DNA of 64,000 nt from Caulobacter segnis ATCC 21756 (GCF_000092285.1 NC_014100.1:1674001-1738000), one strand, 5' to 3'; shown: positions 27,045-35,045, numbered from the stretch's first letter. The notes: generated from the sequence alone by a model not told the origin. A program made the numbers and translations.

Positions 27045-28058
27045 ATGACGTTTCAGCCCGCCCGCTTTTCCGTAGCTCCCATGATGGACTGGACCGACCG
27101 GCACTGCCGGTCGCTGCATCGCGTCCTGTCCAGCCGCGCGCTGCTCTACACCGAGATGGTGACCAGCGGGGCGGTGGTCCATGGCGACCGCGAGAAGCTG
27201 CTGGGCTTCGACGCTGGCCAGCACCCGGTGGCGCTGCAGCTCGGCGGCTCTGACCCCGCCGACCTGGCCCAGGCCGCCCGGATCGGCGAGGACTGGGGCT
27301 ATGACGAGATCAATCTGAACGTCGGCTGCCCCTCCGATCGTGTGCAGAGCGGCCGTTTCGGCGCCTGCCTGATGCGTGAGCCGAACCTCGTCGCCGAGTG
27401 CATGGCCGCGATCAAGGACGCGGTGAAGGTCCCGGCCACGGTGAAGTGCCGGATCGGCGTCGACGACCAGGATCCCGAGGAAAGCCTCTTCACCCTGGTC
27501 GACCGCTGCGCCGCCGCGGGGATCGACAACTTCATCGTCCATGCTCGGAAGGCCTGGCTGCAAGGCCTGTCGCCGAAGGAGAACCGGGACATCCCGCCTC
27601 TGGACTATGAACTCGTCTATCGGCTCAAGCGCGAACGCCCGAACCTGACGATCGCCATCAACGGCGGCGTGCCCAGCGTCGACGCGGCGCTGGAGCATTT
27701 GGCCAATGGCGTCGATGGCGTGATGCTGGGCCGCGCGGCCTATCACGAGGCCGGTCTGCTGGGCGAGGTCGACCGGCGGGTGTTCGGGCTGGATGTCGCG
27801 GACGTCGACAGCTTCGAGGCGGTCGAGCGCTATCGGCCCTATCTGGCGCGCGAACTGGCGGCGGGGACCCATCTGGCGGCGATGACGCGGCACATGCTGG
27901 GCCTGTTCCACGGCCTGCCGGGCGCGCGCGCGTGGCGTCGCATCCTCACGGTCGAAGGCGTCAAGCCGGGCGCGGGTCTCGATGTCGTGGATCGGGCGCT
28001 GGACGCGGTGCGCGCGGCTTTGGCCTCGCGCGAGGAGCGGACCGCGCCGGCGGCTTGA
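27045..28058 (+). CDS. dusA: tRNA-dihydrouridine synthase DusA
   Basis: A 337-residue FMN enzyme that reduces uridines in the tRNA D-loop. Landmarks: FSVAPMMDWTDRHCR at the N-terminus, LQLGGSDP, INLNVGCPSDRVQSGRFGACLM with the catalytic Cys in N-x-G-C-P, VHARKAWLQGLSPKENR and GVDGVMLGRAAYHEAGLL, all diagnostic of the DusA subgroup. The open frame begins at 26910, but family proteins begin at MTFQPARFSVAP, so I use 27045 (27039 is possible). A perfect GGCGCC-CGA-GGCGCC hairpin (27015-27029) lies in the leader. Confidence 0.93.
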   Translation: MTFQPARFSVAPMMDWTDRHCRSLHRVLSSRALLYTEMVTSGAVVHGDREKLLGFDAGQHPVALQLGGSDPADLAQAARIGEDWGYDEINLNVGCPSDRVQSGRFGACLMREPNLVAECMAAIKDAVKVPATVKCRIGVDDQDPEESLFTLVDRCAAAGIDNFIVHARKAWLQGLSPKENRDIPPLDYELVYRLKRERPNLTIAINGGVPSVDAALEHLANGVDGVMLGRAAYHEAGLLGEVDRRVFGLDVADVDSFEAVERYRPYLARELAAGTHLAAMTRHMLGLFHGLPGARAWRRILTVEGVKPGAGLDVVDRALDAVRAALASREERTAPAA

Positions 28059-28062
28059 GGCC

Positions 28063-28572
28063 TTACGGGTGGAGGATCAGGGCGTCTTGGGTGGCCTCGA
28101 ACCGCGAGAGGCGGCCCAGATAGCTCATCCCCAGCAGCGAGTTTTCAAGGCCCTTCTCGATCACCAGGGCGTCGACGTCGCGGACCTTGGCGCCGGCGAT
28201 GGCGACGCTGGCCAGCTTGACCGAGGCGGCGCGAGTGCGGCCGTCGGCGGTGATGACGTTGTAGTCGTAGGTCAGCTTGCTGGTGTCGATGCCCAGGCGC
28301 TGGGCGTCGGCCATGCTGAGCGAGACGGCGGTGGCGCCGGTGTCGACCAGGAAGCGGACGTCATGGCCGTCCACGGCCGCCTTGGCCCAGAAGTGACCGT
28401 CGCTGCCCTTGACGATCTCGGCGGAGCTGCTCTCGGAGTCGCCCAGGGTGGCGGTCGCGGCCGAAGGGGCGCGCAGCTCCGGATGACGCAAATCGTCCAG
28501 CGACACGACAGCCTTGGCCGCGCCGACCGCCGACAGAGCGCCCACCAAAGCGATCGCCGCAAACCTAAACAT
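28063..28572 (-). CDS. Retropepsin-like aspartic protease (clan AA, TIGR02281 type)
   Basis: A 169-residue protein with an N-terminal signal or anchor segment (FRFAAIALVGALSAVGAAKA) and one retroviral-type protease domain: GHFWAKAAVDGHDVRFLVDTGATAVSLS, with the single catalytic Asp in D-T-G-A-T, then YNVITADGR and NSLLGMSYLGRLSRFE. Homologs are periplasmic or membrane-anchored dimeric proteases. Two ATGs lie close together; GGCGGGA abuts the first (28581), so I prefer the second (28570-28572). Its stop is 5 nt from the convergent dusA stop. Confidence 0.83.
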   Translation of the reverse strand: MFRFAAIALVGALSAVGAAKAVVSLDDLRHPELRAPSAATATLGDSESSSAEIVKGSDGHFWAKAAVDGHDVRFLVDTGATAVSLSMADAQRLGIDTSKLTYDYNVITADGRTRAASVKLASVAIAGAKVRDVDALVIEKGLENSLLGMSYLGRLSRFEATQDALILHP

Positions 28573-28854
28573 CGAAGACATCCCGCCTTGTAGGCTCCCA
28601 AGACCGCTTCTCGGCCCTCTTAATCATTAGGAGGCAGGCGTTTTCAAGGCGTGAATCTGACGGGTGTTTTTCGTCGATCCGCTATCTGGATCTTCGAAAA
28701 TGAAGCCCATTTATTATCGCTGCTAATATTGCCAAATTTTAATGATCCTAAAGTTCACGTAACAAGTTTTATGTATTCGATTTAATTGGAAGGCTGCCCG
28801 TCGGGAGGGTTATTCATGGCCTGAGCTTGTAATCGCTCAACGGGGAAATGCACC

Positions 28855-29178
28855 ATGAAAGCGCTAATCATCACCGCCGTCGCCTTTGGGGCTTTCGCGG
28901 GCGCCGCTCAGGCGGGAGTCTCGAACCTCGACTATCTTCAAGCGGCGCGTTGCCGGGGCCTGGCCGCCTCGGAGAACCTCGGGAAGCTCGACACGACCGC
29001 CCTGGACGCCTTCCTTCGAGACGAAGGGTCCGCGCGCGAACTGGCCGTCCGCACGTCGGCCAGCAATAAGATGCAAGCCGCCCTCAAAGAGGCCAATGCG
29101 GCCGACGGCGAGAAGAAGGCGAAGCTGCTCGCTCAGCGCGACGGCGCCTGCGCCACCTATATCGCTGGCGGCAAGTAG
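28855..29178 (+). CDS. Hypothetical small secreted protein
   Basis: A 107-residue protein with a clean signal peptide (MKALIITAVAFGAFAGAAQAG) and a mature part of mostly helical, charged sequence with two cysteines (ARCRGLA and GACATYI near the C-terminus) that could form a disulfide. GGGGAA precedes the ATG by about 8 nt. The 280-bp upstream region is noticeably AT-rich, unlike flanking DNA, and carries the likely promoter plus a GATCC-GCTATCT-GGATC hairpin. I recognise no family. Confidence 0.65.
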   Translation: MKALIITAVAFGAFAGAAQAGVSNLDYLQAARCRGLAASENLGKLDTTALDAFLRDEGSARELAVRTSASNKMQAALKEANAADGEKKAKLLAQRDGACATYIAGGK

Positions 29179-29181
29179 GCC

Positions 29182-29409
29182 TCAGCGCCCCGAGGTCGCC
29201 GCCATCAGCGCGACCATCGGGTCGGGACGATCGGGGAGGGTGGCGATGATCGCCGCCCGCTCCTCGTCGCTTAATTTCGCCCACCCCGCGATCTCGGCCA
29301 GGGTGCGACGGCAGCCCAGGCAATAGCCGCTGGCGCCATCCACCGCGCACACCTTCACGCAAGGCGTGGCGATCGGGCGGGGCAGTCTGGCCGGCGGCGC
29401 TGTCGTCAT
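29182..29409 (-). CDS. DUF1289 zinc-type small protein
   Basis: A 75-residue protein matching DUF1289: TPCVKVCAVDGASGYCLGCRRTLAEIAGWAKLSDEER. The four cysteines (C-x3-C ... C-x2-C) form a probable metal site. The second of two ATGs (29407-29409) is used; the first (29421) is equally unsupported by a Shine-Dalgarno. The stop lies 4 nt from the convergent gene before it. Some DUF1289 members sit near Fe-S or redox genes; no function is established. Confidence 0.82.
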   Translation of the reverse strand: MTTAPPARLPRPIATPCVKVCAVDGASGYCLGCRRTLAEIAGWAKLSDEERAAIIATLPDRPDPMVALMAATSGR

Positions 29410-29491
29410 GGCGGCCAGCATCTCCGTTTAGCCTGCGATCTTCAAGCCGTCGGGGGTTGCTTTGGACGCGGACGGGTTTAAGTCCGCGCTC

Positions 29492-30373
29492 ATGACCGCT
29501 TCGCCCTTCGCCGACATCCGCCAACTCGCCGTCTCGCCGCCCGCGCCCGGACCGTCTCCAACTTTGGAGCAGGGTGGCCGGCTCGCCGAGATCTCGGCCT
29601 GGCTTACGGCCTGGAGCGGCAAGAGCCCGCCGGCGGTGAACCGTCCGGTCGTGGCGCTGTACGCCGGGGCCCGCCAGGGCGTGGGACCGCGCGGCTACGC
29701 CCGCGACCGGCTCGAAGCCATCGCCTCGGGCGGGGCTACCGTCTCGCGCCTCGCCGGCGTCCAGGGCGCGGGGCTGGAGGCCTTCGACCTCGCCATCGAT
29801 CGCCCGTCGCCGGACTCGGTTGAAAAGCCCTCGATGAGCGAGAAGGAAGCCGCCGCGACCATGGCCTTCGGCATGGAGGCCCTGGCCAAGCAGCCTGACC
29901 TGCTGATCCCCGGCGTGATCGTCGCCGAGCCCGCCCGCACCGCCGCCGCCGTCTGTTTGGCGCTGTTCGGCGGCGAGGCTTCGGACTGGTCCGATGACCC
30001 CGCACCGGTCACCGCCGCCGTCAACCGCGCCAAGGCTGAGGGCATGACTGACGATCCGCTCGAGATCCTGCGCCAGCTGGGCGGGCGCGAGACCGCCGCC
30101 GTGCTTGGCGCGATCCTGGCCGCCCGCGTCCAGAAGGTGCCGGTCCTGCTGGACGGCTACGCGGCTTGCGCCGCCGCGGCCATCCTCCGCGCGGTCGAGC
30201 CGACGGCGATCGACCACTGTCTCGCGGCGCATGTGAGCCCGGCCAAGGGGCATGCGCGGCTGCTCGACATCCTCGACAAGCGGCCGCTTCTGGCGCTCGA
30301 CACCCTCGACGAGGAGGGCGTCGGCGGCGCGTCGGCTCTGTCGCTCGTTAAGTTGGCCTGCGAGGTTCTGTAG
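29492..30373 (+). CDS. cobT: Nicotinate-nucleotide--dimethylbenzimidazole phosphoribosyltransferase, divergent
   Basis: CobT activates 5,6-dimethylbenzimidazole for the lower ligand of cobalamin. The match rests on [57 protein letters not shown], and the C-terminal ALDTLDEEGVGGASALSLVKLA, which aligns with the catalytic Glu region. At about 293 residues it is shorter than typical (about 340), and the usual GEMGIGNT loop appears as PGVIVAEPART, so it is divergent. Start choice is uncertain: ATG 29492, or TTG 29462 preceded by GGGGG. A CGCGGAC / GTCCGCG hairpin (29468-29489) lies just before the ATG. Confidence 0.75.
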   Translation: MTASPFADIRQLAVSPPAPGPSPTLEQGGRLAEISAWLTAWSGKSPPAVNRPVVALYAGARQGVGPRGYARDRLEAIASGGATVSRLAGVQGAGLEAFDLAIDRPSPDSVEKPSMSEKEAAATMAFGMEALAKQPDLLIPGVIVAEPARTAAAVCLALFGGEASDWSDDPAPVTAAVNRAKAEGMTDDPLEILRQLGGRETAAVLGAILAARVQKVPVLLDGYAACAAAAILRAVEPTAIDHCLAAHVSPAKGHARLLDILDKRPLLALDTLDEEGVGGASALSLVKLACEVL

Positions 30374-30440
30374 GCGGTTCGGCGTCAGCTCAAGTGAACG
30401 CGGATCACGTTTGCTTCCGTTGACGCTAACGTCATCTTTC

Positions 30441-30458
30441 CAAACGGTCGTTCGACCG
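30441..30458. promoter_or_regulatory. PsrA/FadR-like operator dyad upstream of acyl-CoA dehydrogenase
   Basis: CAAAC-GGTC-GTTCG (30441-30454) matches the TetR-type fatty-acid repressor PsrA consensus (C/G-AAAC, 2-4 nt, GTTT-G/C) with one mismatch, and overlaps a perfect dyad CGGTCG-TT-CGACCG (30445-30458). It lies about 70 bp upstream of the gene, close to a TTGACG hexamer (30420-30425). Confidence 0.5.
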
Positions 30459-30524
30459 ATATCGTGACGCTCGAAACGCAATAACGGCCTCCCTTAGAGA
30501 GGCCGATTGGAACGGGAGCTGGCC

Positions 30525-31739
30525 ATGAATCTCGACTTCTCGCCCGAGGACCTCGCCTTCCGCGATGAGGTGCGCGCCTTCATCGCCGAGAACTATCCGG
30601 CGGGCCTGCGCGAAAAGCAGGAAGAGGGCGAGGAGATGGCCAAGGAGGACTTCCTCTCCTGGCACCGCGTCCTGGCCAAGAAGGGCTGGGTGGCCCCGGC
30701 GTGGCCGGAGAAATACGGCGGTCCGGGCTGGACCTCCGTCCAGCGCTACATCTGGTCGGAAGAGACCGCCCGCGCCGACTGCGTGCCGATCCTGCCGTTC
30801 GGCATCAACATGGTCGGGCCGGTGATCTACACCTTCGGCACGCCGGAGCAGAAAGAGCGCTTCCTGCCGCCGACCCTGTCGGGTGACATTTGGTGGAGCC
30901 AGGGCTATTCCGAGCCGGGCGCCGGCTCCGACCTCGCCAGCCTCAAGACCAAGGCCGAGCGCTTCACTGGCGACGACGGCAAGGAATACTACCTGGTCAA
31001 CGGCCAGAAGACCTGGACCACCCTGGCCCAGCACGGCGACTGGATCTTCTGCCTGGTCCGCACCGACCCGAACGCCAAGATCCAGGAAGGCATCTCGTTC
31101 CTGCTGATCGACATGAAGTCGCCCGGCGTGACCGTGCGTCCGATCATCACCCTGGGCGGCGAGCACGAGGTCAACGAGGTCTGGCTCGAGAACGTCAAGG
31201 TGCCGGTCGAGAACCGCATCTACGAGGAGAACAAGGGCTGGACCTGCGCCAAGTTCCTGCTGGCCCACGAGCGCTCGGGCATCGCCGGCGTGGCCCGCTC
31301 CAAGCGCGGCATCGAACGCATCCGCCAGATCGCCTCGACCGAACTGGGCGACGACGGCGCGGCCCTGATCAAGGACCCGATGTTCAAGCGCAAGGTCGCC
31401 GAGCTGGAGATTGACCTGACCGCCCTGGAATACACCGAGCTGCGCACCTTGGCCGGTGAAGCGGCCGGCAAGGGCCCCGGTCCGGAGTCGAGCCTGTTGA
31501 AGATCAAGGGCACCGAGATCCAGCAGCGGATCACCGAGCTGGTGCTGGAGGCCGCTGGCCACTACGGCGCGCCCTACTTCCGCGGCTTCCCGACCGATGG
31601 CGACAACGCCCATCCGATCGGCCCCGATTTCGCCCACCGCGCCGCGCCGACCTATTTCAACGTCCGCAAGACGTCGATCTACGGCGGCTCCAACGAGATC
31701 CAACGCAACATCATCGCCAAGATGGTGCTGGGGCTCTAG
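30525..31739 (+). CDS. Acyl-CoA dehydrogenase, large-subunit type of a pair (PimC-like)
   Basis: A 404-residue FAD enzyme for alpha,beta-oxidation of acyl-CoA. Flavin and substrate motifs are WWSQGYSEPGAGSDLA (residues about 123-138) and VNGQKTWTT. A Glu at residue 249 in LLAHERSGIA sits where isovaleryl- and long-chain acyl-CoA dehydrogenases have their catalytic base, whereas the MCAD-type site reads IYGGSNEIQR, with Gly instead of Glu. GGGAG precedes the ATG at 30525. It is followed on the same strand by a second, smaller dehydrogenase, the arrangement of pimeloyl-CoA and steroid side-chain heteromeric dehydrogenases. Substrate unknown. Confidence 0.88.
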   Translation: MNLDFSPEDLAFRDEVRAFIAENYPAGLREKQEEGEEMAKEDFLSWHRVLAKKGWVAPAWPEKYGGPGWTSVQRYIWSEETARADCVPILPFGINMVGPVIYTFGTPEQKERFLPPTLSGDIWWSQGYSEPGAGSDLASLKTKAERFTGDDGKEYYLVNGQKTWTTLAQHGDWIFCLVRTDPNAKIQEGISFLLIDMKSPGVTVRPIITLGGEHEVNEVWLENVKVPVENRIYEENKGWTCAKFLLAHERSGIAGVARSKRGIERIRQIASTELGDDGAALIKDPMFKRKVAELEIDLTALEYTELRTLAGEAAGKGPGPESSLLKIKGTEIQQRITELVLEAAGHYGAPYFRGFPTDGDNAHPIGPDFAHRAAPTYFNVRKTSIYGGSNEIQRNIIAKMVLGL

Positions 31740-31750
31740 CGCGCCCGGTC

Positions 31751-31845
31751 TGTCATCCCGGACGCGCCGGAGGCGCGGTCCGGGACCGCCGCATACTGTG
31801 ACCTTGACGATCCCGGCTCTCCGCTACGCTGCGACCGGGACGACA
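31751..31845. repeat. REP-like composite inverted repeat between the dehydrogenase genes
   Basis: The spacer opens with TGTCATCCCGG (31751-31761) and closes with CCGGGACGACA (31835-31845), pairing with one mismatch. Inside is a second hairpin, GGACGCGCC-GGA-GGCGCGGTCC (31760-31781), and TCCCGG (31811-31816) that can also pair with the closing arm. This is the look of intergenic palindromic elements dispersed in alphaproteobacterial genomes; only one copy is in this window. Confidence 0.6.
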
Positions 31846-31870
31846 GAAAAGAAGAACAGGAAACCCAGGG

Positions 31871-33010
31871 ATGGATTTCAACTTCACCGAAGAGCAGTCG
31901 ATGGTCCGCGACACGGTCGCGAGCTTCTTGGCTGACAAGTACGACTTCGAGACCCGCCGCAAGATCGTCAGCTCCGACAGCGGCTGGCGCGCCGACTACT
32001 GGAAGGCCTTCGCCGAGGAGCTGGGCATCCTGGGCGCTTCGTTCAGCGAGGAGCTGGGTGGCCTGGGCGGCGGCGCGGTCGACAACATGATCATCATGGA
32101 GGAGTTCGGTAAGGCGCTGGTCATCGAGCCTTACCTCGGCACCGTCGTCATCGGCGGCGGCTTCATGAAGCACTCGGGCTATGCCGGGGCGGCCTCGGTG
32201 ATCGAGGGCGTCGTCGGCGGGACGACCACCATCGCCTTCGCCTACGCCGAGCCGCAGGCCCGCTACACTTGGCGCGACCTGAAGACGACCGCCAAGAAGG
32301 ACGGCGGCGGCTGGGTCCTGAACGGCCACAAGGCCGTGGTGGTCGGCGCCCCGTTCGCCACGCACCTGATCGTCACCGCCCGCACCGGCGGCGCCCAGCG
32401 TGACGCCGGCGGCGTCGGCGTATTCCTGGTCGACAAGAGCCTGCCGGGCATCGTCACCCGCGACTATCCGACCGTCGACGGAAACCGCGCCTCGGAAGTC
32501 TATTTCGAGAACGTCTCGGTCCCGGCTGACGCCCTGATCGCCGAGGACGGCCTGGCCCTGGTCGACAAGGTCATCGACGAGGCCACCGCCGCCGTCGGCG
32601 CCGAGGCCGTGGGCGTGCTGCGCAAGCTGCACGAGGGCACGCTGGACTACGCCAAGCAGCGCAAGCAGTTCGGCACGGCCATCGCCAACTTCCAGGTGCT
32701 GCAGCACCGCATGGTCGACATGTTCATCGAGGTCGAGCAGTCGGTGTCGATGACCTACATGGCCACCATCAAGCTCGAGGAAGACGCCGCCGAGCGCGCC
32801 AAGGCCGTTTCGGCCATGAAGGTCCGCATCGGCCGCGCCTGCAAGTTCGTGGGCCAGAACGCCATCCAGATCCACGGTGGCATGGGCATGACCGACGAGC
32901 TGGCCATCGGCCACTACTTCAAGCGCGCCAGCCTGATCGAGGGGCTGTTCGGCTCTGTCGACCATCACCTGAAGCGCTACGAATCCCTGTCGTTCGACGC
33001 CGCCGCCTAA
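31871..33010 (+). CDS. Acyl-CoA dehydrogenase, small-subunit type of a pair (PimD-like)
   Basis: A 379-residue member of the acyl-CoA dehydrogenase family. It begins MDFNFTEEQSMVRDTVASFL, has KQRKQFGTAIANFQVLQHRMVDM and ends with IQIHGGMGMTDELAIGHYFKRASLIEGLFG, all family features. The MCAD-type catalytic Glu is not apparent, as is common for the partner subunit of alpha2beta2 dehydrogenases. AGGAAACCCAGGG precedes the ATG. It lies 131 bp after the larger dehydrogenase, across a palindromic element, and is followed by a strong terminator, so the two form one unit. Confidence 0.87.
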   Translation: MDFNFTEEQSMVRDTVASFLADKYDFETRRKIVSSDSGWRADYWKAFAEELGILGASFSEELGGLGGGAVDNMIIMEEFGKALVIEPYLGTVVIGGGFMKHSGYAGAASVIEGVVGGTTTIAFAYAEPQARYTWRDLKTTAKKDGGGWVLNGHKAVVVGAPFATHLIVTARTGGAQRDAGGVGVFLVDKSLPGIVTRDYPTVDGNRASEVYFENVSVPADALIAEDGLALVDKVIDEATAAVGAEAVGVLRKLHEGTLDYAKQRKQFGTAIANFQVLQHRMVDMFIEVEQSVSMTYMATIKLEEDAAERAKAVSAMKVRIGRACKFVGQNAIQIHGGMGMTDELAIGHYFKRASLIEGLFGSVDHHLKRYESLSFDAAA

Positions 33011-33043
33011 TTCGGCCTACGGATCAACGACCTGGAATACCGA

Positions 33044-33079
33044 AGCCGCCTGCGTCACGCCGACGCGGGCGGCTTTTTT
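33044..33079 (+). terminator. Intrinsic terminator of the acyl-CoA dehydrogenase pair
   Basis: AGCCGCC-T-GCGTC (33044-33056) pairs with GACGC-G-GGCGGCT (33062-33074), loop ACGCC, followed by a T6 run on the plus strand. Confidence 0.88.
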
Positions 33080-33160
33080 GTTGATCGGGCTCTCACGGCG
33101 CGCCCAACTCGATCGCGCCGTCCGTTCAATCCCTCGAAGCTCGCGCAAGGAGGCGGACGG

Positions 33161-33523
33161 ATGATCGGCGAAGAGATCCATATGACGGAGGAGGCCGTCG
33201 CCCTGGTCGAGGCCAACGCCCGTCTGCTAATCGACCAAGCCCGCGAGGCCAAGCTGGCGGCGGCGCGGTTCGAGGCGGCCCTGGCGCTGGTGGTCGGCGT
33301 CGTGGCCAACGATCCGGACCTGCAAGGAAGCGTTGCCCTGCAACGGATCGCGGGTCAGATCCGCCTCTGCGCGGACTTGCCGGACCTGGCCGCCGAAACG
33401 ATCGGCTGCGACGAGGAGCGTGTGTGCCCGAACATCCTGCGCGCCGCCGCCGAGGTGCTCGGTGACGTGGAGGCGGCCAAGCGCGCCGCGGCGGCGGATG
33501 GCGCGCCGGTGACCCTGCACTAG
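33161..33523 (+). CDS. Hypothetical protein, helical
   Basis: A 120-residue soluble, mostly helical protein (EAVALVEANARLLIDQAREAKLAAARFEAALALVV) with three cysteines in the C-terminal half (RLCAD, GCDEERVC). AAGGAGG about 7 nt upstream supports the ATG at 33161. No signal peptide and no family that I recognise. It stands alone between two terminator-like elements. Confidence 0.6.
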   Translation: MIGEEIHMTEEAVALVEANARLLIDQAREAKLAAARFEAALALVVGVVANDPDLQGSVALQRIAGQIRLCADLPDLAAETIGCDEERVCPNILRAAAEVLGDVEAAKRAAAADGAPVTLH

Positions 33524-33732
33524 CATTTGAACCGTAGGCGGAGGGATTTGCTCCTGCTCCACCCTAAGGGTTGTCGGCCGGCCCGGGTCGCGTTCCGCGC
33601 GTTTTGTCGCGTTGTCGACGCCTGTGAGGGGCGCACACTGAGCCTCGACGCGCTGACGACTAGGAGGGGATCACCCCTGTAAGCCGCGCGCGTCTCCAGG
33701 TCCTAAGACAAAGACTGTTGGGAGACGCCGCC

Positions 33733-33852
33733 ATGACCGTATCGAAGATGAACCACGCGATGTTCTCGTTCGCCCTGATGGGCGGGATGCTGGTGGGAGG
33801 GCGGTCGAGCCCCAAGCCCGCCAAGTCGTCCGCCAAGTCGGGTCGCAAGTAA
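33733..33852 (+). CDS. Small basic-tailed hydrophobic protein, 39 aa
   Basis: An ATG at 33733, preceded by GGGAG at a suitable distance, opens a 39-residue frame: MTVSKMNHAMFSFALMGGML, then a basic Ser/Lys/Pro tail (SSPKPAKSSAKSGRK). The first half is Met-rich and hydrophobic enough for one short membrane segment. It ends before a strong bidirectional terminator, as a real transcript would. Upstream lies an AGGGG-ATCA-CCCCT hairpin (33665-33678) and GTCTCC/GGAGAC arms, so a structured leader or regulatory RNA is an alternative reading. Confidence 0.45.
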   Translation: MTVSKMNHAMFSFALMGGMLVGGRSSPKPAKSSAKSGRK

Positions 33853-33886
33853 GCTTTCCAGTCACACCAGGGTCCCACACCCCAGG

Positions 33887-33921
33887 AAAAAGGCCTCCGT
33901 CGATCTCGGCGGAGGCCTTTT
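33887..33921. terminator. Bidirectional intrinsic terminator
   Basis: A long stem, AAAGGCCTCCG (33889-33899) with CGGAGGCCTTT (33910-33920), is flanked by A and T runs on both sides, serving the 39-aa gene on the plus strand and the convergent exported-protein gene on the minus strand. Confidence 0.85.
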
Positions 33922-33932
33922 GTCTTTGCCGA

Positions 33933-34259
33933 CTAACCCTTGGGCTTGGCCGCCGTGTTGCATTCGGCGATGGCGGCGTCGTCCAGCGGTTCGCCGCGAT
34001 AGTTGAAGGCGGCCAGTTCGCCCAGCTGGCCAGCCAGCTTGCGGCAGGCTCGCGCCACGGGCAGGGCCCGGACCTTGGTCGTGGTGCAAACCTCGGCCTT
34101 GCAGCGCCAGACCGACCCGTCCTGGATGAATTGTTCGCTGGTGGCGGGCGTCTTCAGCTTGAGCCAGGCGCCTTCGCTGTCGGCGGCGAAGGCGGAGCCG
34201 GCCGACAGGCCAGCGAAAAGAGCGCAGGCCATCAGGCCCGCGTGAGCAGCGGTACGCAT
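33933..34259 (-). CDS. Conserved exported protein with paired cysteines
   Basis: A 108-residue periplasmic protein: signal peptide ending SAFA, then a small domain with SVWRCKAEVCTTTKVRALPVARACRKLAGQLGELAAFNYRGEPLDDAAIAECN. The W-x-C-x4-C pair plus two later cysteines suggest two disulfides. I have the impression of a small alphaproteobacterial family with this W-C-C/A-C-R-K-L-A pattern, but I cannot name it or its function. The ATG at 34257-34259 follows AGGAATGCG-like sequence without a clear Shine-Dalgarno. Confidence 0.65.
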   Translation of the reverse strand: MRTAAHAGLMACALFAGLSAGSAFAADSEGAWLKLKTPATSEQFIQDGSVWRCKAEVCTTTKVRALPVARACRKLAGQLGELAAFNYRGEPLDDAAIAECNTAAKPKG

Positions 34260-34362
34260 TCCTTAGTCTCCTATCCCCGCGCCGGATGGGAGTTCCGGCG
34301 CACGAGCACACGCGGTCCATGATGACCGTCGGCCCTAGGGCATAGTGCGTCTTTTTTAGAAA

Positions 34363-34971
34363 CTAAGTCAACTGTCGAAGCGTGGCCGGCTCGCCCGCGA
34401 CGTCAATTTCGCCGTCCCAGTTCAGCAGGGCGGGGGTGACGTCCTCGGCTTTCTCGACCGCGCGCCAGGCGTTCAGCAGGCTGGGCGGTGTGAGTCCCAG
34501 ATCCACCGTGTGCCGGATGAGGGCGAAGAACGGGTCCCAGAAGCCGCCGGGGTTATGGAACACGATCGGCTTCTGGTGAAGATCTAAACGGCGCCAAGAT
34601 AGCAATTCGACGATTTCTTCCAGGGTGCCGATGCCGCCGGGCAACACGACGAAGGCGTCCGAGCGCTCGAACATCAGCATCTTGCGCTCATGCATTGTCT
34701 CGACGATCACGGTCTCGACGTCGTCGAAGGGCTGTTCGCGGCCGCGCAGGAAGCTCGGGATGATGCCCAGCACCGCGCCGCCGGCCGCGTGGGCCCCGCG
34801 CGCGGCCGCGCCCATCAGGCCCACGCCCCCGCCGCCATAGACAAGTTTGAGGCCGGCCTTTGCGAAGCTCTCGCCGATGGCGTGGGCGTCGGTCAGGTAG
34901 CTTGGCTCGACCGTGTCGGACGATCCGCAATAGACGCAGACCGAGCCCAGACGGCTAGACTCGTTGGGCAT
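34363..34971 (-). CDS. LOG family (TIGR00730) nucleoside 5'-monophosphate phosphoribohydrolase
   Basis: A 202-residue Rossmann protein. Family landmarks: VCVYCGSS, LVYGGGGVGLMGAAARGA, IIPSFL, METMHERKMLMF (here VETMHERKM) and LPGGIGTLEEIVELLSWRRL, the PGGxGTxxE motif that defines LOG enzymes. These hydrolyse AMP or cytokinin riboside monophosphates. The ATG at 34969-34971 follows GGAG by 9 nt and is preferred over an in-frame GTG at 34986. It diverges from a lipoprotein gene across a GC hairpin. Confidence 0.92.
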   Translation of the reverse strand: MPNESSRLGSVCVYCGSSDTVEPSYLTDAHAIGESFAKAGLKLVYGGGGVGLMGAAARGAHAAGGAVLGIIPSFLRGREQPFDDVETVIVETMHERKMLMFERSDAFVVLPGGIGTLEEIVELLSWRRLDLHQKPIVFHNPGGFWDPFFALIRHTVDLGLTPPSLLNAWRAVEKAEDVTPALLNWDGEIDVAGEPATLRQLT

Positions 34972-34997
34972 CGTCGTCCACTCCACACAAAAGACGA

Positions 34998-35021
34998 AAG
35001 GCGCGCGGGCTCGCGCGCCTT
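34998..35021 (-). other. GC hairpin with T-rich flank in the LOG gene leader
   Basis: AAGGCGCGC (34998-35006) pairs with GCGCGCCTT (35013-35021). On the minus strand the stem is followed by TTTCGTCTTTTG, 27 nt before the LOG start codon, so it looks like an attenuator or the end of a short leader RNA rather than a gene terminator. Confidence 0.45.
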
Positions 35022-35045
35022 CGAACGGTTCTTATCTGAGGGCGC

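Noticed and set aside
31751..31845. Inverted repeats as ends of an insertion sequence
   Set aside because: Only about 95 bp between the arms, no transposase and no target duplication seen; a palindromic intergenic element fits better.
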